This document shows, piece by piece, positions 8,669 to 16,609 of a DNA stretch of 64,000 nucleotides. Source of the DNA: Acidimicrobiales bacterium (GTDB taxonomy: Bacteria > Actinomycetota > Acidimicrobiia > Acidimicrobiales > Aldehydirespiratoraceae); the NCBI GenBank assembly GCA_029263175.1, contig JAJCXZ010000084.1, positions 16,731 to 80,730 of the forward strand. The letters are read 5' to 3'. The position numbers and the translations under genes are program-made. Every line of letters begins with the position of its first letter. Within the stretch, counting starts at the first letter, position 1. Under the pieces are notes generated by a model, which saw nothing but the letters and a program-made list of their open reading frames with translations, made no database searches and was not told the origin of the DNA.

Positions 8669-9010
8669 TCATGGTGCAACGTGGTCGGAATACCGGGGTT
8701 CGGAATGACCGGCGACCACGATCACTGGCTTTCGGAGTTCGATGACCTCACCGTCACTCAGCGGAGCAGATCGGTCAGCGGCACTACTGATGTAGGCCTT
8801 GTTGACTCGGACCCAGGTGCCGGCGTGGGTGGTCCACTGGCCACGGGGCAAGACGGCGATCGGGGGGTAGTCGGTACACCCGATGCGTACCAAGGCCGCG
8901 ACGCGGCGCCGCTCCCGCAGCCCGGTGAGCGCAGGAATGAGACGGGTGAGCGCGGTGGCGGTCGCACCGAACCCCATGACAGCGACACTTGCGTTGCTAC
9001 GCCGACGCAT
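8669..9010 (-). CDS. Small hypothetical protein, paralogous to the 8000-8593 product
   Basis: A 113-residue protein with a short hydrophobic N-terminal segment (ASVAVMGFGATATALTRLI) that may be a membrane anchor, then a domain with PRGQWTTHAGTWVRVNKAY and LSDGEVIELRKPVIVVAG. The order GxW-x-GxWVRV ... LSxGxVxEL is the same as in the neighbouring protein. It lies about 95 nt after the ferredoxin gene on the same strand and may share its promoter. A TTG at 9043 is an alternative start. Function unknown. Confidence 0.5.
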   Translation of the reverse strand: MRRRSNASVAVMGFGATATALTRLIPALTGLRERRRVAALVRIGCTDYPPIAVLPRGQWTTHAGTWVRVNKAYISSAADRSAPLSDGEVIELRKPVIVVAGHSEPRYSDHVAP

Positions 9011-9105
9011 CGCCCGAGAGGACACCCGCCGCGTCGCGCGCAACCGATCCGGGGAGGTGGAGACCTCGGATCAGCGCGACGACGCGGCGGGCGATCATGA
9101 GCACC

Positions 9106-9327
9106 TCATGCGGCGACGAAGATGCAGTCCTGGGGGCAGTCTTCTGCCGCATCCAGGACCGAGTCGAGAAGTTCGTCGGACACAATCGCTGCTTCGTTCG
9201 AGCCGAATCGTCGCCCCCCTACGTTGACGTAGGCAAGGCTGTCGGACTCGAGGGTGAACAGTTCGGGACAGGCGTCGACGCACACGCCAACCCCACAACA
9301 ATCAGCGTGGTCGATCCACACTCGCAT
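9106..9327 (-). CDS. Small 3Fe-4S/4Fe-4S ferredoxin
   Basis: A 73-residue ferredoxin with Cys at 10, 11, 16, 20, 64 and 68. The spacing C10-x5-C16-x3-C20-P and C64-P is that of actinobacterial single-cluster ferredoxins, which carry electrons to cytochrome P450s or other oxidoreductases. The extra Cys at 20 would allow a 4Fe-4S cluster where many relatives hold 3Fe-4S. AGGAGA sits 8 nt before the ATG. The gene is preceded by one of the five CCAAACC-N17-CGTGT promoters; no P450 is nearby, so its partner is likely within the same ECF regulon. Confidence 0.88.
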   Translation of the reverse strand: MRVWIDHADCCGVGVCVDACPELFTLESDSLAYVNVGGRRFGSNEAAIVSDELLDSVLDAAEDCPQDCIFVAA

Positions 9328-9378
9328 TGGATTCTCTCCTCAGTCGATGACTTGGTCGGATTCCTGTCCGTGTGAGCC

Positions 9379-9407
9379 ACACGTCACACGTCAGCACTGA
9401 GGTTTGG
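9379..9407 (-). promoter_or_regulatory. ECF-type promoter P1 (ferredoxin)
   Basis: On the minus strand CCAAACC (9407-9401) and CGTGT (9383-9379) are separated by exactly 17 nt. The start codon of the ferredoxin is 52 nt downstream of the -10 element. This is one of five identical copies in the window. Confidence 0.8.
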
Positions 9408-9444
9408 TGCTTTTGGCCTATTCGAGAGAATCTCGTCCTGGCGG

Positions 9445-10083
9445 TCAGGCCGGCGCCACGATGGCGGTGAAATCGGTGGTCGACCGGAACACCACCGTGA
9501 CCCAATGCTCTTTGACCGCGGTGGGGTCGCTGCCGATGGTCAGCGGTTCGTCCACCGGGGCAGTCAGCTGGATGGTCGAGGCGGTGGTGGTCATCTCGGC
9601 CTCGAGCCAGTCGACGTTGACGTTGGCCCACGCGCCGGGGAACGAGATGGTGACCACACCCTCGAGATAGGTGATCTGTTCGACCGCGGCCAACGGTGAC
9701 ATCGGATCCTGGAGTTCAGAAGCCGCGCTCGTGGTCCAGACACCGCCAGGAAGGCGCGTCCACGAGTCGGCACCAACGGCAACATGGTCTGAGACTTCGG
9801 GCTTCGTTGCGGTGAACGCGGCGTTGCCGTCGATATGGCGCCCGACCACGTGGCGCACGATTCCGTCTTCGTTCTCGAGTGTGATCTCGAACTCGTAGCG
9901 GCCGCTCAGTGCCCGAAGCGTGTCGTCGAAGTCGCCGGCGGCGGTGACGGCTGCAGTCTGGTCGTCGATGGTCGTGGTTGGCTCCCCGACAAGGGAGGCG
10001 CCATCCGCGGCGCAACTGCTCGCCAGCGCGATCGCCGAGGCGACAACAAGGGCCGAGAGTTGCATGGGCGTGAATCGGATCAC
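9445..10083 (-). CDS. Secreted lipoprotein, LolA/LppX-like size
   Basis: A 212-residue protein whose start is the GTG at 10083, which has AAGGTGA 7 nt upstream and gives a proper signal: a positive n-region (IRFTPMQ), a hydrophobic core and the lipobox ALASSC. The mature part reads like a beta-rich envelope protein (GRYEFEITLENEDGIVRHVV; TRLPGGVWTT), similar in pattern to mycobacterial LppX/LprG-type lipoproteins, but I see no decisive motif. It is driven by promoter P2 and divergent from the ApbE operon, so it probably works outside the membrane in the same process. Confidence 0.65.
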   Translation of the reverse strand: MIRFTPMQLSALVVASAIALASSCAADGASLVGEPTTTIDDQTAAVTAAGDFDDTLRALSGRYEFEITLENEDGIVRHVVGRHIDGNAAFTATKPEVSDHVAVGADSWTRLPGGVWTTSAASELQDPMSPLAAVEQITYLEGVVTISFPGAWANVNVDWLEAEMTTTASTIQLTAPVDEPLTIGSDPTAVKEHWVTVVFRSTTDFTAIVAPA

Positions 10084-10132
10084 CGGGTCACCTTCTGGAC
10101 TCGTGAAGTGGGGGATTGACGAGTTCTTTCCT

Positions 10133-10161
10133 ACACGATGCAGGGGCCACCTCAGGTTTGG
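10133..10161 (-). promoter_or_regulatory. ECF-type promoter P2 (lipoprotein)
   Basis: CCAAACC (10161-10155, minus strand) and CGTGT (10137-10133) spaced by 17 nt, about 50 nt before the lipoprotein GTG. The 257-bp intergenic region 10084-10340 holds this promoter and the divergent P3 and nothing else that I can recognise. Confidence 0.8.
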
Positions 10162-10268
10162 TATGAGCCACTCACGCACGGTGAGATTGTATATTTCGGT
10201 TCTGTGACACTGTTTCGGACGTATTACGAGAAAGAAATCGGAGTCCTGGGTCTTTTTTCTCATTTTTT

Positions 10269-10297
10269 CCAAACCGCGCGCCGAAGTAGTGGCGTGT
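10269..10297 (+). promoter_or_regulatory. ECF-type promoter P3 (ApbE operon)
   Basis: CCAAACC (10269-10275), 17 nt, CGTGT (10293-10297). The first gene starts 43 nt after the -10 element. The downstream bases ACAGG match those after P5. Confidence 0.8.
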
Positions 10298-10340
10298 ACA
10301 GGTTGCGTCGGGCGCGGCACTGGAACTATTGGGATCATCG

Positions 10341-10793
10341 ATGAGAACTGCGGAGAAGAATCTCGACATACAGTTGCCACTCAGCGTGGTCGAAGCGGAT
10401 CTACCGCTCGATTGCGAGACGGTGACCGTGATGGTCGACGCCGAGTGGTATGTCGCCAGTGGCGCGGAAGCGCTCGCGGCTCTGCTTGATCTACCGGTCC
10501 GAGAAGTCCACCATGCGCCAATCGGCGCGGTGATCCACGTGGACGACATCAGTCACTCGCCTCTGGAACTTTGGCGAACGGGTGATGAGGTGGTTCTGAG
10601 GTTCCGTCACCGAACGCATGGCTACGTTCGGCTTGCCGTCTCCGTTTCACCTTCGCGGTGGCTCGCCGACTGCTGGAACCTGCGACTCCGAGCTGTCGAG
10701 GCCGACATCTTGGAACTCGCCTATGGAGGGATGGACTTCGGTCCGCACGCGCTACAGGGCGAATACCGAGTGGCAGAACACCTGTCGCAATGA
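10341..10793 (+). CDS. Hypothetical protein, first gene of ApbE operon
   Basis: A 150-residue soluble protein without signal or membrane segment. I do not recognise a family. Visible features are a beta-rich central part (DEVVLRFRHRTHGYVRLAVS) and a tryptophan-containing segment (PSRWLADCWNLRLR). It is the promoter-proximal gene of a five-gene operon ending with ApbE and a ferric-reductase-like protein; its stop is 20 nt before the next start. A TTG at 10329 is possible but the ATG is preferred. Confidence 0.6.
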   Translation: MRTAEKNLDIQLPLSVVEADLPLDCETVTVMVDAEWYVASGAEALAALLDLPVREVHHAPIGAVIHVDDISHSPLELWRTGDEVVLRFRHRTHGYVRLAVSVSPSRWLADCWNLRLRAVEADILELAYGGMDFGPHALQGEYRVAEHLSQ

Positions 10794-10813
10794 CCCCCCT
10801 TTTCGGAGCATTC

Positions 10814-11434
10814 ATGAAACACGCAAAGACACTCGCCATTTCAGTGGCAGTAGTTGTTGTGACGTCAGCGATCGCGTTGGTGATGAACATCGGCATTCTT
10901 CAAGCAACAGCCGGGTCAGATGGCAACGACGGCGCGGGAGAATGGGCCGCTGAGCCCACTGTCCTCGCAATCGAAGCCGGTGCACTGCCCAGCAACGCCA
11001 CATCGACAAGCGCGGCCGCCGCCGAGCGGTCCGCGCCGTCACCGACCGCAGCTCCCGCGACTGCCGCTCCGGCTACTGCGGCGCCATCGACCGCGGCGCC
11101 GTCCACAGCGGCGCCCTCGACCGCTGCGCCATCGACGGCCGCACCGACCACGGCCCCATCTACGACAGCGCCCGAGTCCACCACCACTGTCACCGACGAG
11201 CCGGCCTCGACCACCACCTACCACACCTACACGGTCGGCAGCGCCGGCGAGGTCGTCATCGCCAACCATGGTTCTTCGCTCGAGTTCTGGGCGGCCTACC
11301 CGGCCCCGGGCTGGGAGTACGGCGTGGAAGACGCCATCGGCAGAGAGATCAAGGTCAAGTTCCGGGGCAACGGCGAAATCGAATGGAAGGCCCAGCTCGA
11401 GGACAGCGGGATCGAGATCGAGATGGAGAACTGA
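10814..11434 (+). CDS. Membrane-anchored Thr/Ala/Pro-linker protein with small C-terminal beta domain
   Basis: A 206-residue protein: a signal anchor at residues about 5-27, a 90-residue flexible linker with repeated STAAP units, and a C-terminal domain of about 65 residues (GEVVIANHGSSLEFW; APGWEYGVEDAIGREIKVKF; WKAQLEDSGIEIEME). The C-terminal domain resembles the end of the sigma-factor partner at 17812-18606. The start at 10814 has GGAG 5 nt upstream; an ATG at 10790 is possible. The topology places the beta domain outside the membrane, where it may be a sensor or scaffold for the flavin system. Confidence 0.6.
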   Translation: MKHAKTLAISVAVVVVTSAIALVMNIGILQATAGSDGNDGAGEWAAEPTVLAIEAGALPSNATSTSAAAAERSAPSPTAAPATAAPATAAPSTAAPSTAAPSTAAPSTAAPTTAPSTTAPESTTTVTDEPASTTTYHTYTVGSAGEVVIANHGSSLEFWAAYPAPGWEYGVEDAIGREIKVKFRGNGEIEWKAQLEDSGIEIEMEN

Positions 11435-12213
11435 TGACCGATCACGCTGAACGTCTCGCCAAGCTCCAACTGCGCCAGGCCAAGCGGGCGGCTCAACCTG
11501 TCACTCAGGCGCCGATCCAACAACCTGCACCCGTGCCGGCTCAGCCGGTTGTGCAGAACCCAGTGGCGGCGGTTGCTCCAGTGCAACCCGTCGCCCAGGT
11601 TGCTGCACAACCGGTGGCAGCGGCTCGACCCGCTCGCGCCGAGCGCCCGACACGAAAGAAGCGTCCCCACGCCGCGGCTCCAGCCCGCATCATCGTCACC
11701 GCACTGGCGGCGTCGATCTTTGTGATGCTGATGTCGTTCATGGGCCCGTTCGCCAAGCTGAACGAGACCGAGGGCGCCAGCGCGGCGGGAGACTCCACGC
11801 CGCAGCCGATCGTCGTGGAGATCCGTCGTGAAGTCGCCGCGGCTCCGCCTGATCCGTCGCTCGGCCTCCCCGGTCATCTCGACGTGAACGGTGAGCCCAT
11901 CGACCTGGCGTTCATCGAGGCGTTCCACGAGGACGAAGATGTCGCCATCGTCACCGGCGGACCTGTGCCGACCACGGCAGCTCCGGTTGCTGCAGCAGCG
12001 CCGGCCGCAGCCGCTCCGGCCGCCGCGGCTCCCGCGGCTCCCGCCCCGACCGCGGCCCCGGCGGCTCCCGCCCCGGCCCCCGACCCGGCGGCTCCCGCCG
12101 TCACCGCGGCCCCGGCGGCTCCCGCCCCGACCGCGGCACCGGCCACCACGGCACCGCCCCCTCCCGCTCCCGCCCCCGATGCCCCACCGCCTCGCACAGA
12201 AGCCAGTGGTTGA
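11434..12213 (+). CDS. Single-pass membrane protein with Pro/Ala-rich ends
   Basis: A 259-residue protein that starts in the stop codon of the previous gene (TGATG overlap). It has a Gln/Pro/Ala-rich cytoplasmic segment, a basic patch (RPTRKKRPHAAAPAR), one membrane helix near residues 88-106 and an outer domain with LGLPGHLDVNGEPIDLAFIEAF, ending in a long Pro-Ala tail. No known family is evident. The architecture suits a wall-spanning tether. It is translationally coupled to both neighbours and lies inside the P3 operon. Confidence 0.55.
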   Translation: MTDHAERLAKLQLRQAKRAAQPVTQAPIQQPAPVPAQPVVQNPVAAVAPVQPVAQVAAQPVAAARPARAERPTRKKRPHAAAPARIIVTALAASIFVMLMSFMGPFAKLNETEGASAAGDSTPQPIVVEIRREVAAAPPDPSLGLPGHLDVNGEPIDLAFIEAFHEDEDVAIVTGGPVPTTAAPVAAAAPAAAAPAAAAPAAPAPTAAPAAPAPAPDPAAPAVTAAPAAPAPTAAPATTAPPPPAPAPDAPPPRTEASG

Positions 12214-13183
12214 TCTTCTGAGCGCTCCGCTCGACGTCACGTTTCATGCGATGGGTTCGGCTTGCCGGATCCTGGTTGCCGGTGATGACAGCAACCTGAA
12301 CAAGAGTGAGCTGGTCGACCGGCTCCGGTCTCGTCTCGAAGAACTCGAGGCGGCCTGGAGTCGGTTCCGTCCCTCCTCGGAGATCTCGGTCCTGAACGAG
12401 GGAGCCGGCCTCCCGGTCCTGATCGGGGCTGACACCATGCGACTGGTGGTCCACGCCGAGGCCGCCTGGCGGCTGACGCACGGTTGGTTCGATCCGCTGA
12501 TGCTCGCCGAGCTCATCGACCTCGGGTACGACCGGGATCATCACGACCTCCCGGCTGCCACCCCGTGGCAAACCGGTGTCTCCCACTTCGAGGCCGACGC
12601 CGTACGTGGCCAGCGGGTCTCGCGTATGCCGGAGCTCGAGATCGACCAACCCGTCGGCCTCGTCTCGATCCCGGCGGGCACAACCTTTGACCCTGGCGGG
12701 CTTGGCAAGGGCTTGGCGGCCGACATGCTCGCCGAAGAGTGTGAAGACCACGGGGTCGAGGGGATCCTCGTCGATCTCGGCGGCGATGTTCGTATGTCGG
12801 GCACGTGGTACGGCAGCGAGCTGTGGCCTGCCATCGTCGGGCACCCCGAGGATCGCAACCGTGACCTCGCCGAATTGCGCATCGCCGGCGGTGGGCTGGC
12901 CACCAGCAGCCGGTTACAGCGCCGGTGGCAGGGCGAAAACGGACCCGTGCATCACCTGCTCGATCCATCTACGGCAGCGCCTGCTGAGTCCGATGTCGTC
13001 GCCGTCACGGTCCACGCGGGGGCGGCATGGTTTGCCGAAGCGATTGCCAAGGCAGTGCTCGTCGCCGGTCGCGAGGCCGGTGCCGCATTGATCGAGGAGT
13101 CTCAGACCGCGGGCATGATTGTCGATATCAATGGAAAGGTCGACGTCGTCGGCCCTCTTGATGTCCGGAGTCTCACCCCATGA
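12206..13183 (+). CDS. apbE: FAD:protein FMN transferase (ApbE family)
   Basis: ApbE proteins attach FMN covalently to a Thr or Ser of extracytoplasmic flavoproteins using FAD and Mg2+. The 325-residue sequence shows the family order: FHAMGSACRI at the start, SEISVLNEG, the FAD/metal loop FDPGGLGKGLAADM near residue 168 and GILVDLGGDVRMSG near 188, then GGLATSS and HHLLDPST. No signal peptide or lipobox is visible, unlike many ApbE proteins, so it may act in the cytoplasm or be exported by another route. The GTG start overlaps the upstream stop by 8 nt; an ATG at 12251 would cut the first strand. Confidence 0.88.
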   Translation: MVDLLSAPLDVTFHAMGSACRILVAGDDSNLNKSELVDRLRSRLEELEAAWSRFRPSSEISVLNEGAGLPVLIGADTMRLVVHAEAAWRLTHGWFDPLMLAELIDLGYDRDHHDLPAATPWQTGVSHFEADAVRGQRVSRMPELEIDQPVGLVSIPAGTTFDPGGLGKGLAADMLAEECEDHGVEGILVDLGGDVRMSGTWYGSELWPAIVGHPEDRNRDLAELRIAGGGLATSSRLQRRWQGENGPVHHLLDPSTAAPAESDVVAVTVHAGAAWFAEAIAKAVLVAGREAGAALIEESQTAGMIVDINGKVDVVGPLDVRSLTP

Positions 13184-13773
13184 ACGAGCAGATCTGGTGG
13201 TATGCCGCTCGTAGCAGCGGCATCGTCGCCTGGGTCCTGATCACGGCATCGATCGTGTGGGGGCTCAGCCTTTCCACACGCATCACCGGTCAGAGCCCGA
13301 CCCCTGCGTGGCTTCTCGACCTCCATCGCTATCTCGGTGGCTCATCGGTGATCTTCACCGCCATCCATCTCGGCAGCCTGGTCGCCGATTCGTGGGTGTA
13401 CTTCGGCTGGCTCGAGATCTTTGTCCCCTTCTATTACACGCCGAACTACCCCACTGATGTCGCGGGCCAGTTCGAAGTCGGAATCGGCGTCTTGGCGTTC
13501 TATTTCATGGTGGCGATCCAACTGACATCGCTGATGATGCGCAAGCTGCCACGAAAGCTGTGGCGCTGGGTTCACTGGTCGAGTTGGCCACTGTTCTTTC
13601 TGGCCACGTACCACGGCCTGTATTCCGGTACCGATGTGAAGAACCCGCTCTACCGATACGCGGCGATCGCCAGCGTATGCGCCGTGTTTTTCCTGTCGAT
13701 GGTGAGGTTCCTTGCCCCGAGTAAGGCTCGGCGCAAGGCAGCTCGGGCTACGCCGACCTCCGTCTCCGTCTGA
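13180..13773 (+). CDS. Ferric-reductase-like haem-b membrane protein
   Basis: A 197-residue membrane protein with about six helices of the ferric-reductase/YedZ type. Two histidine pairs suit two stacked b haems: H49 and H63 in one helix pair, H132 and H145 in the other. Such proteins pass electrons across the membrane to flavin- or metal-containing acceptors. It has no NAD or FAD domain, so it needs a separate electron donor; the regulon ferredoxin is a candidate. ATGA overlap couples it to apbE, and it closes the P3 operon. Confidence 0.82.
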   Translation: MNEQIWWYAARSSGIVAWVLITASIVWGLSLSTRITGQSPTPAWLLDLHRYLGGSSVIFTAIHLGSLVADSWVYFGWLEIFVPFYYTPNYPTDVAGQFEVGIGVLAFYFMVAIQLTSLMMRKLPRKLWRWVHWSSWPLFFLATYHGLYSGTDVKNPLYRYAAIASVCAVFFLSMVRFLAPSKARRKAARATPTSVSV

Positions 13774-13811
13774 ACCAGAGGTCAGGCCAGGTTGCTCTCC
13801 AGGCCACTTGG

Positions 13812-13840
13812 CCAAACCTTTTGGGCCCGTTGCGTCGTGT
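13812..13840 (+). promoter_or_regulatory. ECF-type promoter P4 (acidic secreted protein)
   Basis: CCAAACC (13812-13818), 17 nt, CGTGT (13836-13840), followed by a leader of about 70 nt before the GTG at 13917. Confidence 0.8.
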
Positions 13841-13916
13841 GACCAGCGATGAACCCAACGTGGATATCAACACTCGGCGCACCGAACCCGGCGCCAGTTC
13901 ACCGAAAGGCACTGAA

Positions 13917-14441
13917 GTGACCTCCTCCAATACCAACCGCATCGTTCTGGGGAGCGCCACTGCAGCGCTCGCCCTCGGTGTGACCACTCCGGCATTTGCA
14001 GGCCCCGACGGCGACGACCACGTGGTCGATGCCGAACCGGCGTACGTCGCCGAGGTGGCGCACGCGAAGACGATGGACGAGATCGCCTCGATCGATCCCG
14101 ACGACTCGTTCTCGACCCCGGCTGCCGACGTGGCTCCTGCCGTCGAGGACGACGACGCTGACGACACGGTTGTCACCGACGACACCGTCATCTCCGAGGA
14201 CACGACGGTCACCGAAGACACGACCGTGACTGAAGACACCGCCGTTTCCGAGGACACGACCATGACTGAAGACACCGTCATGTCCGAAGACACCGTCATG
14301 TCCGAAGACAGCACCGACACCGCTGACTCGGTCGACAGTGTCGATGATGACTCTGACGATGATGACTCCGATTCGGTCGATTCCGATGATGATGCCGACG
14401 ACGACTCCGACGACAGCTCGGACAGCGACAGCGGCGGCTGA
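13917..14441 (+). CDS. Secreted acidic repeat protein
   Basis: A 174-residue protein with a Sec signal (hydrophobic core SATAALALGVTTPAFA, likely cut after AFA). The mature chain has a short ordered stretch (VVDAEPAYVAEVAHAKTMDE), then repeated six-residue units of the type T-E-D-T-T-V, and an Asp/Ser tail of about 50 residues. The very low pI suggests cation binding or a spacer at the cell surface. The GTG is chosen for its signal peptide and the AAAGG 9 nt upstream. P4 makes it a member of the ECF regulon. Confidence 0.7.
   Translation: MTSSNTNRIVLGSATAALALGVTTPAFAGPDGDDHVVDAEPAYVAEVAHAKTMDEIASIDPDDSFSTPAADVAPAVEDDDADDTVVTDDTVISEDTTVTEDTTVTEDTAVSEDTTMTEDTVMSEDTVMSEDSTDTADSVDSVDDDSDDDDSDSVDSDDDADDDSDDSSDSDSGG
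14160..14313 (+). repeat. Degenerate 18-bp coding repeats (TEDTTV-like units)
   Basis: About eight imperfect 18-bp units encode V-T/S-E-D-T-x steps inside the acidic secreted protein. Units differ at third positions, so the array is old or kept by protein-level selection. Confidence 0.7.
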
Positions 14442-14512
14442 ATCTGACCAGACTTCCAACACCTGATCACGGCGTTCCCGCCCTTGAGCATCTGCTCGGG
14501 GAGGGGGCGCCG

Positions 14513-15661
14513 TTGGTCGTTGCGGAGGCTTACGCTCCCTTCGACGTCACTGTCGAAAGCTTGCGGGTCTCCCAGGTTCGCTACGTTCCGGGCCGCTCGG
14601 TGACGACAGAGTTCCGTGCCACTCTGCGCTGGCCGGACGGAACAAAGACCACCGATACGGTTGGTGCATCGAGCGGCCGCCAGCTCGCGGGGCCCGTCGC
14701 CGTGGTCGAGCGGGCCGGTGCCGAGATCGCGATCTGGCGCTACCCCCACGATCCGGAGCTCCCGGGGCTGCCGCAGGTCAGCGATCCTGATCGCCTGCGT
14801 TCGACCCTCGAAGAAATCGGGATCGAGCCGGCACCCGTTCACCTTCGGCGTCGGTCGTATCGGGCAACGCGGCGAGCCGCGCTCGAGGTCACGACAGGCA
14901 AGGCCCACCTCTACATGAAGGTGCTCCGGCCCTCGAAAGCCCGGCGGGTACACGAGCTGCATCGTGAGCTCTCGCCGGTGTTGCCCGTTCCCCGCAGCCA
15001 CGGCTGGTTGGAGAAGGGTGGGGTCATCTTTCTCGAAGCGATGGAGGGTCGACCGATCCGGCGATTGATCGAAGACGGTCTGCCTGTGCCCGATTCCAGC
15101 CGACTCCTGGCGCTCCTGGACTCATTCCCGGCTCCCGCCGCACACCATGTTCGGGTGGCTGATCCCGTGGATCGGGTCCCGGAGCACGTTCGGTTCCTTT
15201 CGACCCTGCTGCCCGAAGCCGCTGACCGGATGGCCCCTCTGCTCGAGCAAATCGTGGTCGACGAGGATGCCGACGACCGGCTGATCCATGGCGACTTCCA
15301 CACGATGCAATTGCTCACCGTCGACGGCGACATTTCGGGTCTCGTCGACATCGACACGATTGGCATCGGTGCCCATGCGACCGACCTCGCCGCCTACCTC
15401 GGTCAGGTCTCGGTGTTGGCTCGCTCCGGGAGCGCCGGTCCGGCGTTCCGCGCTCACGGCCGGGCGTCGTTGGCCCGCTTCGATGAGCGCGTCGAGCCGT
15501 CGTCGTTGCGGCTTCGAGCAGCAGCTCACGTCCTCGGGCTCGCCACCGGGCCGTTTCGTGTCCAGGAGGCGGCGTGGCCAGCAAACACCCTCGACCGGAT
15601 CGACCTCGTCGAGCGATGGGTTGCGAGCGCGAAAAACTCCGACCCGGCGGTCTTCAGCTGA
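14513..15661 (+). CDS. Aminoglycoside phosphotransferase/kinase-fold protein
   Basis: A 382-residue protein of the APH kinase-like fold. The catalytic loop LIHGDFHTMQLL (near residue 258) and the metal-binding GLVDIDTIGIG (near 277) are clear; the N-lobe has HLYMKVL as the likely ATP lysine strand. Natural substrate is unknown. The frame is open and well-formed for about 70 nt before the TTG used here (reading DHGVPALEHLLGEGAPL), yet it contains no ATG, GTG or TTG, so a CTG start at 14438 or 14444, next to the upstream stop, is possible. It would be cotranscribed with the acidic protein. Confidence 0.75.
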   Translation: MVVAEAYAPFDVTVESLRVSQVRYVPGRSVTTEFRATLRWPDGTKTTDTVGASSGRQLAGPVAVVERAGAEIAIWRYPHDPELPGLPQVSDPDRLRSTLEEIGIEPAPVHLRRRSYRATRRAALEVTTGKAHLYMKVLRPSKARRVHELHRELSPVLPVPRSHGWLEKGGVIFLEAMEGRPIRRLIEDGLPVPDSSRLLALLDSFPAPAAHHVRVADPVDRVPEHVRFLSTLLPEAADRMAPLLEQIVVDEDADDRLIHGDFHTMQLLTVDGDISGLVDIDTIGIGAHATDLAAYLGQVSVLARSGSAGPAFRAHGRASLARFDERVEPSSLRLRAAAHVLGLATGPFRVQEAAWPANTLDRIDLVERWVASAKNSDPAVFS

Positions 15662-15682
15662 ATCGTGCCGATGCGGCAGGAA

Positions 15683-16426
15683 TCAGGTTTCGGGTTCGAA
15701 CCGGTAGCCGACGCCCCACAGGGTGTCGATCGGGCTGAGATCGGATCCTTCGACCTTCAGCTTTGACCGGAGGCGACGCACGTGTTCGGTGACCGTGGCT
15801 TCGCCGACCCAGCCCGTTTCCGCGGCCCAAACGGCCTGAAGGAGCTGCGGCTTGCTGAGCACCTGGCGGGGGTTGCGGATGAAGAACGCGAGGAGGTCGA
15901 ACTCGCGAGGGCGCAATGAGACCTCGGCGTCACCGAGGTTGACGCGCCGAGAGGTGAAGTCCACGGCCAGCGGAACGCCCGCAAGTGTGCCTTCGAACAG
16001 ATCGGTGACCGGAGCAAGGTTGCCCGGTGTGTGCTGGGTGCGCTCGAGCAACCGGCGAGCCCGCACGGCGAGCTCACGCGATGAGAACGGCTTGGTGACG
16101 TAGTCGTCGGCGCCCATCTCGAGGCCCAGCACTCGGTCGGACTCGCTTCCGAGACCGGAGAGCAGAATGACGGGCGGGCCGTTTTGCGCGGCAACGCGGC
16201 GCAGAACCTCGAAGCCTGACAACCCGGGGAGTTCGAGGTCGAGAACGATCAGATCGGGCGAGACCGTGCGGAGTGCTTCGAGTGCCGCATTGCCATCGGC
16301 CGCGGTGACCGCCTCGAAACCTTCGGCTTGCATACGCCCGCTCACACCATCACGAACGGCAGCTTCGTCGTCAACGACAAGGACCACCGCTGCGGGTTGT
16401 GATTGGGGTACTTCGACCGCCGCCAT
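15683..16426 (-). CDS. OmpR/PhoB-type response regulator
   Basis: A 247-residue regulator: receiver domain at about 14-125 with D19/D20, phospho-acceptor D63 in VLDLELPG and K112 in VTKPF; winged-helix DNA-binding domain at about 150-245 with LRPREFDLLAFFIRNPRQ and VTEHVRRLRSKL. No sensor kinase gene is adjacent; the hybrid kinase at 18607-20121 is the nearest. It is convergent with the APH-like gene and divergent from the lipoprotein gene at 16610. AAGGA precedes the ATG. Confidence 0.9.
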   Translation of the reverse strand: MAAVEVPQSQPAAVVLVVDDEAAVRDGVSGRMQAEGFEAVTAADGNAALEALRTVSPDLIVLDLELPGLSGFEVLRRVAAQNGPPVILLSGLGSESDRVLGLEMGADDYVTKPFSSRELAVRARRLLERTQHTPGNLAPVTDLFEGTLAGVPLAVDFTSRRVNLGDAEVSLRPREFDLLAFFIRNPRQVLSKPQLLQAVWAAETGWVGEATVTEHVRRLRSKLKVEGSDLSPIDTLWGVGYRFEPET

Positions 16427-16474
16427 ACCGGGTCCTTACTTACCAGAGATCAGAGGAAGTTGCATGCATCGGTA

Positions 16475-16489
16475 ACTACTGAGAGTAGT
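16475..16489. promoter_or_regulatory. ACTACT-GAG-AGTAGT dyad in divergent intergenic region
   Basis: A perfect 6-bp dyad with a 3-nt centre lies in the 183-bp region between the response regulator (minus) and the lipoprotein (plus). It could be an operator for the regulator; it is too short to be sure. Confidence 0.3.
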
Positions 16490-16609
16490 GAGAATCACCG
16501 CGGACAAGCAATGATGCTTACGGACTGTATTCAATTCGCAACACTAGGAGTGGTTTCTCATGAGTTTCCAAACGAATCTCCTGGGGGTGTTGTCAAAACG
16601 GTGCGAATC

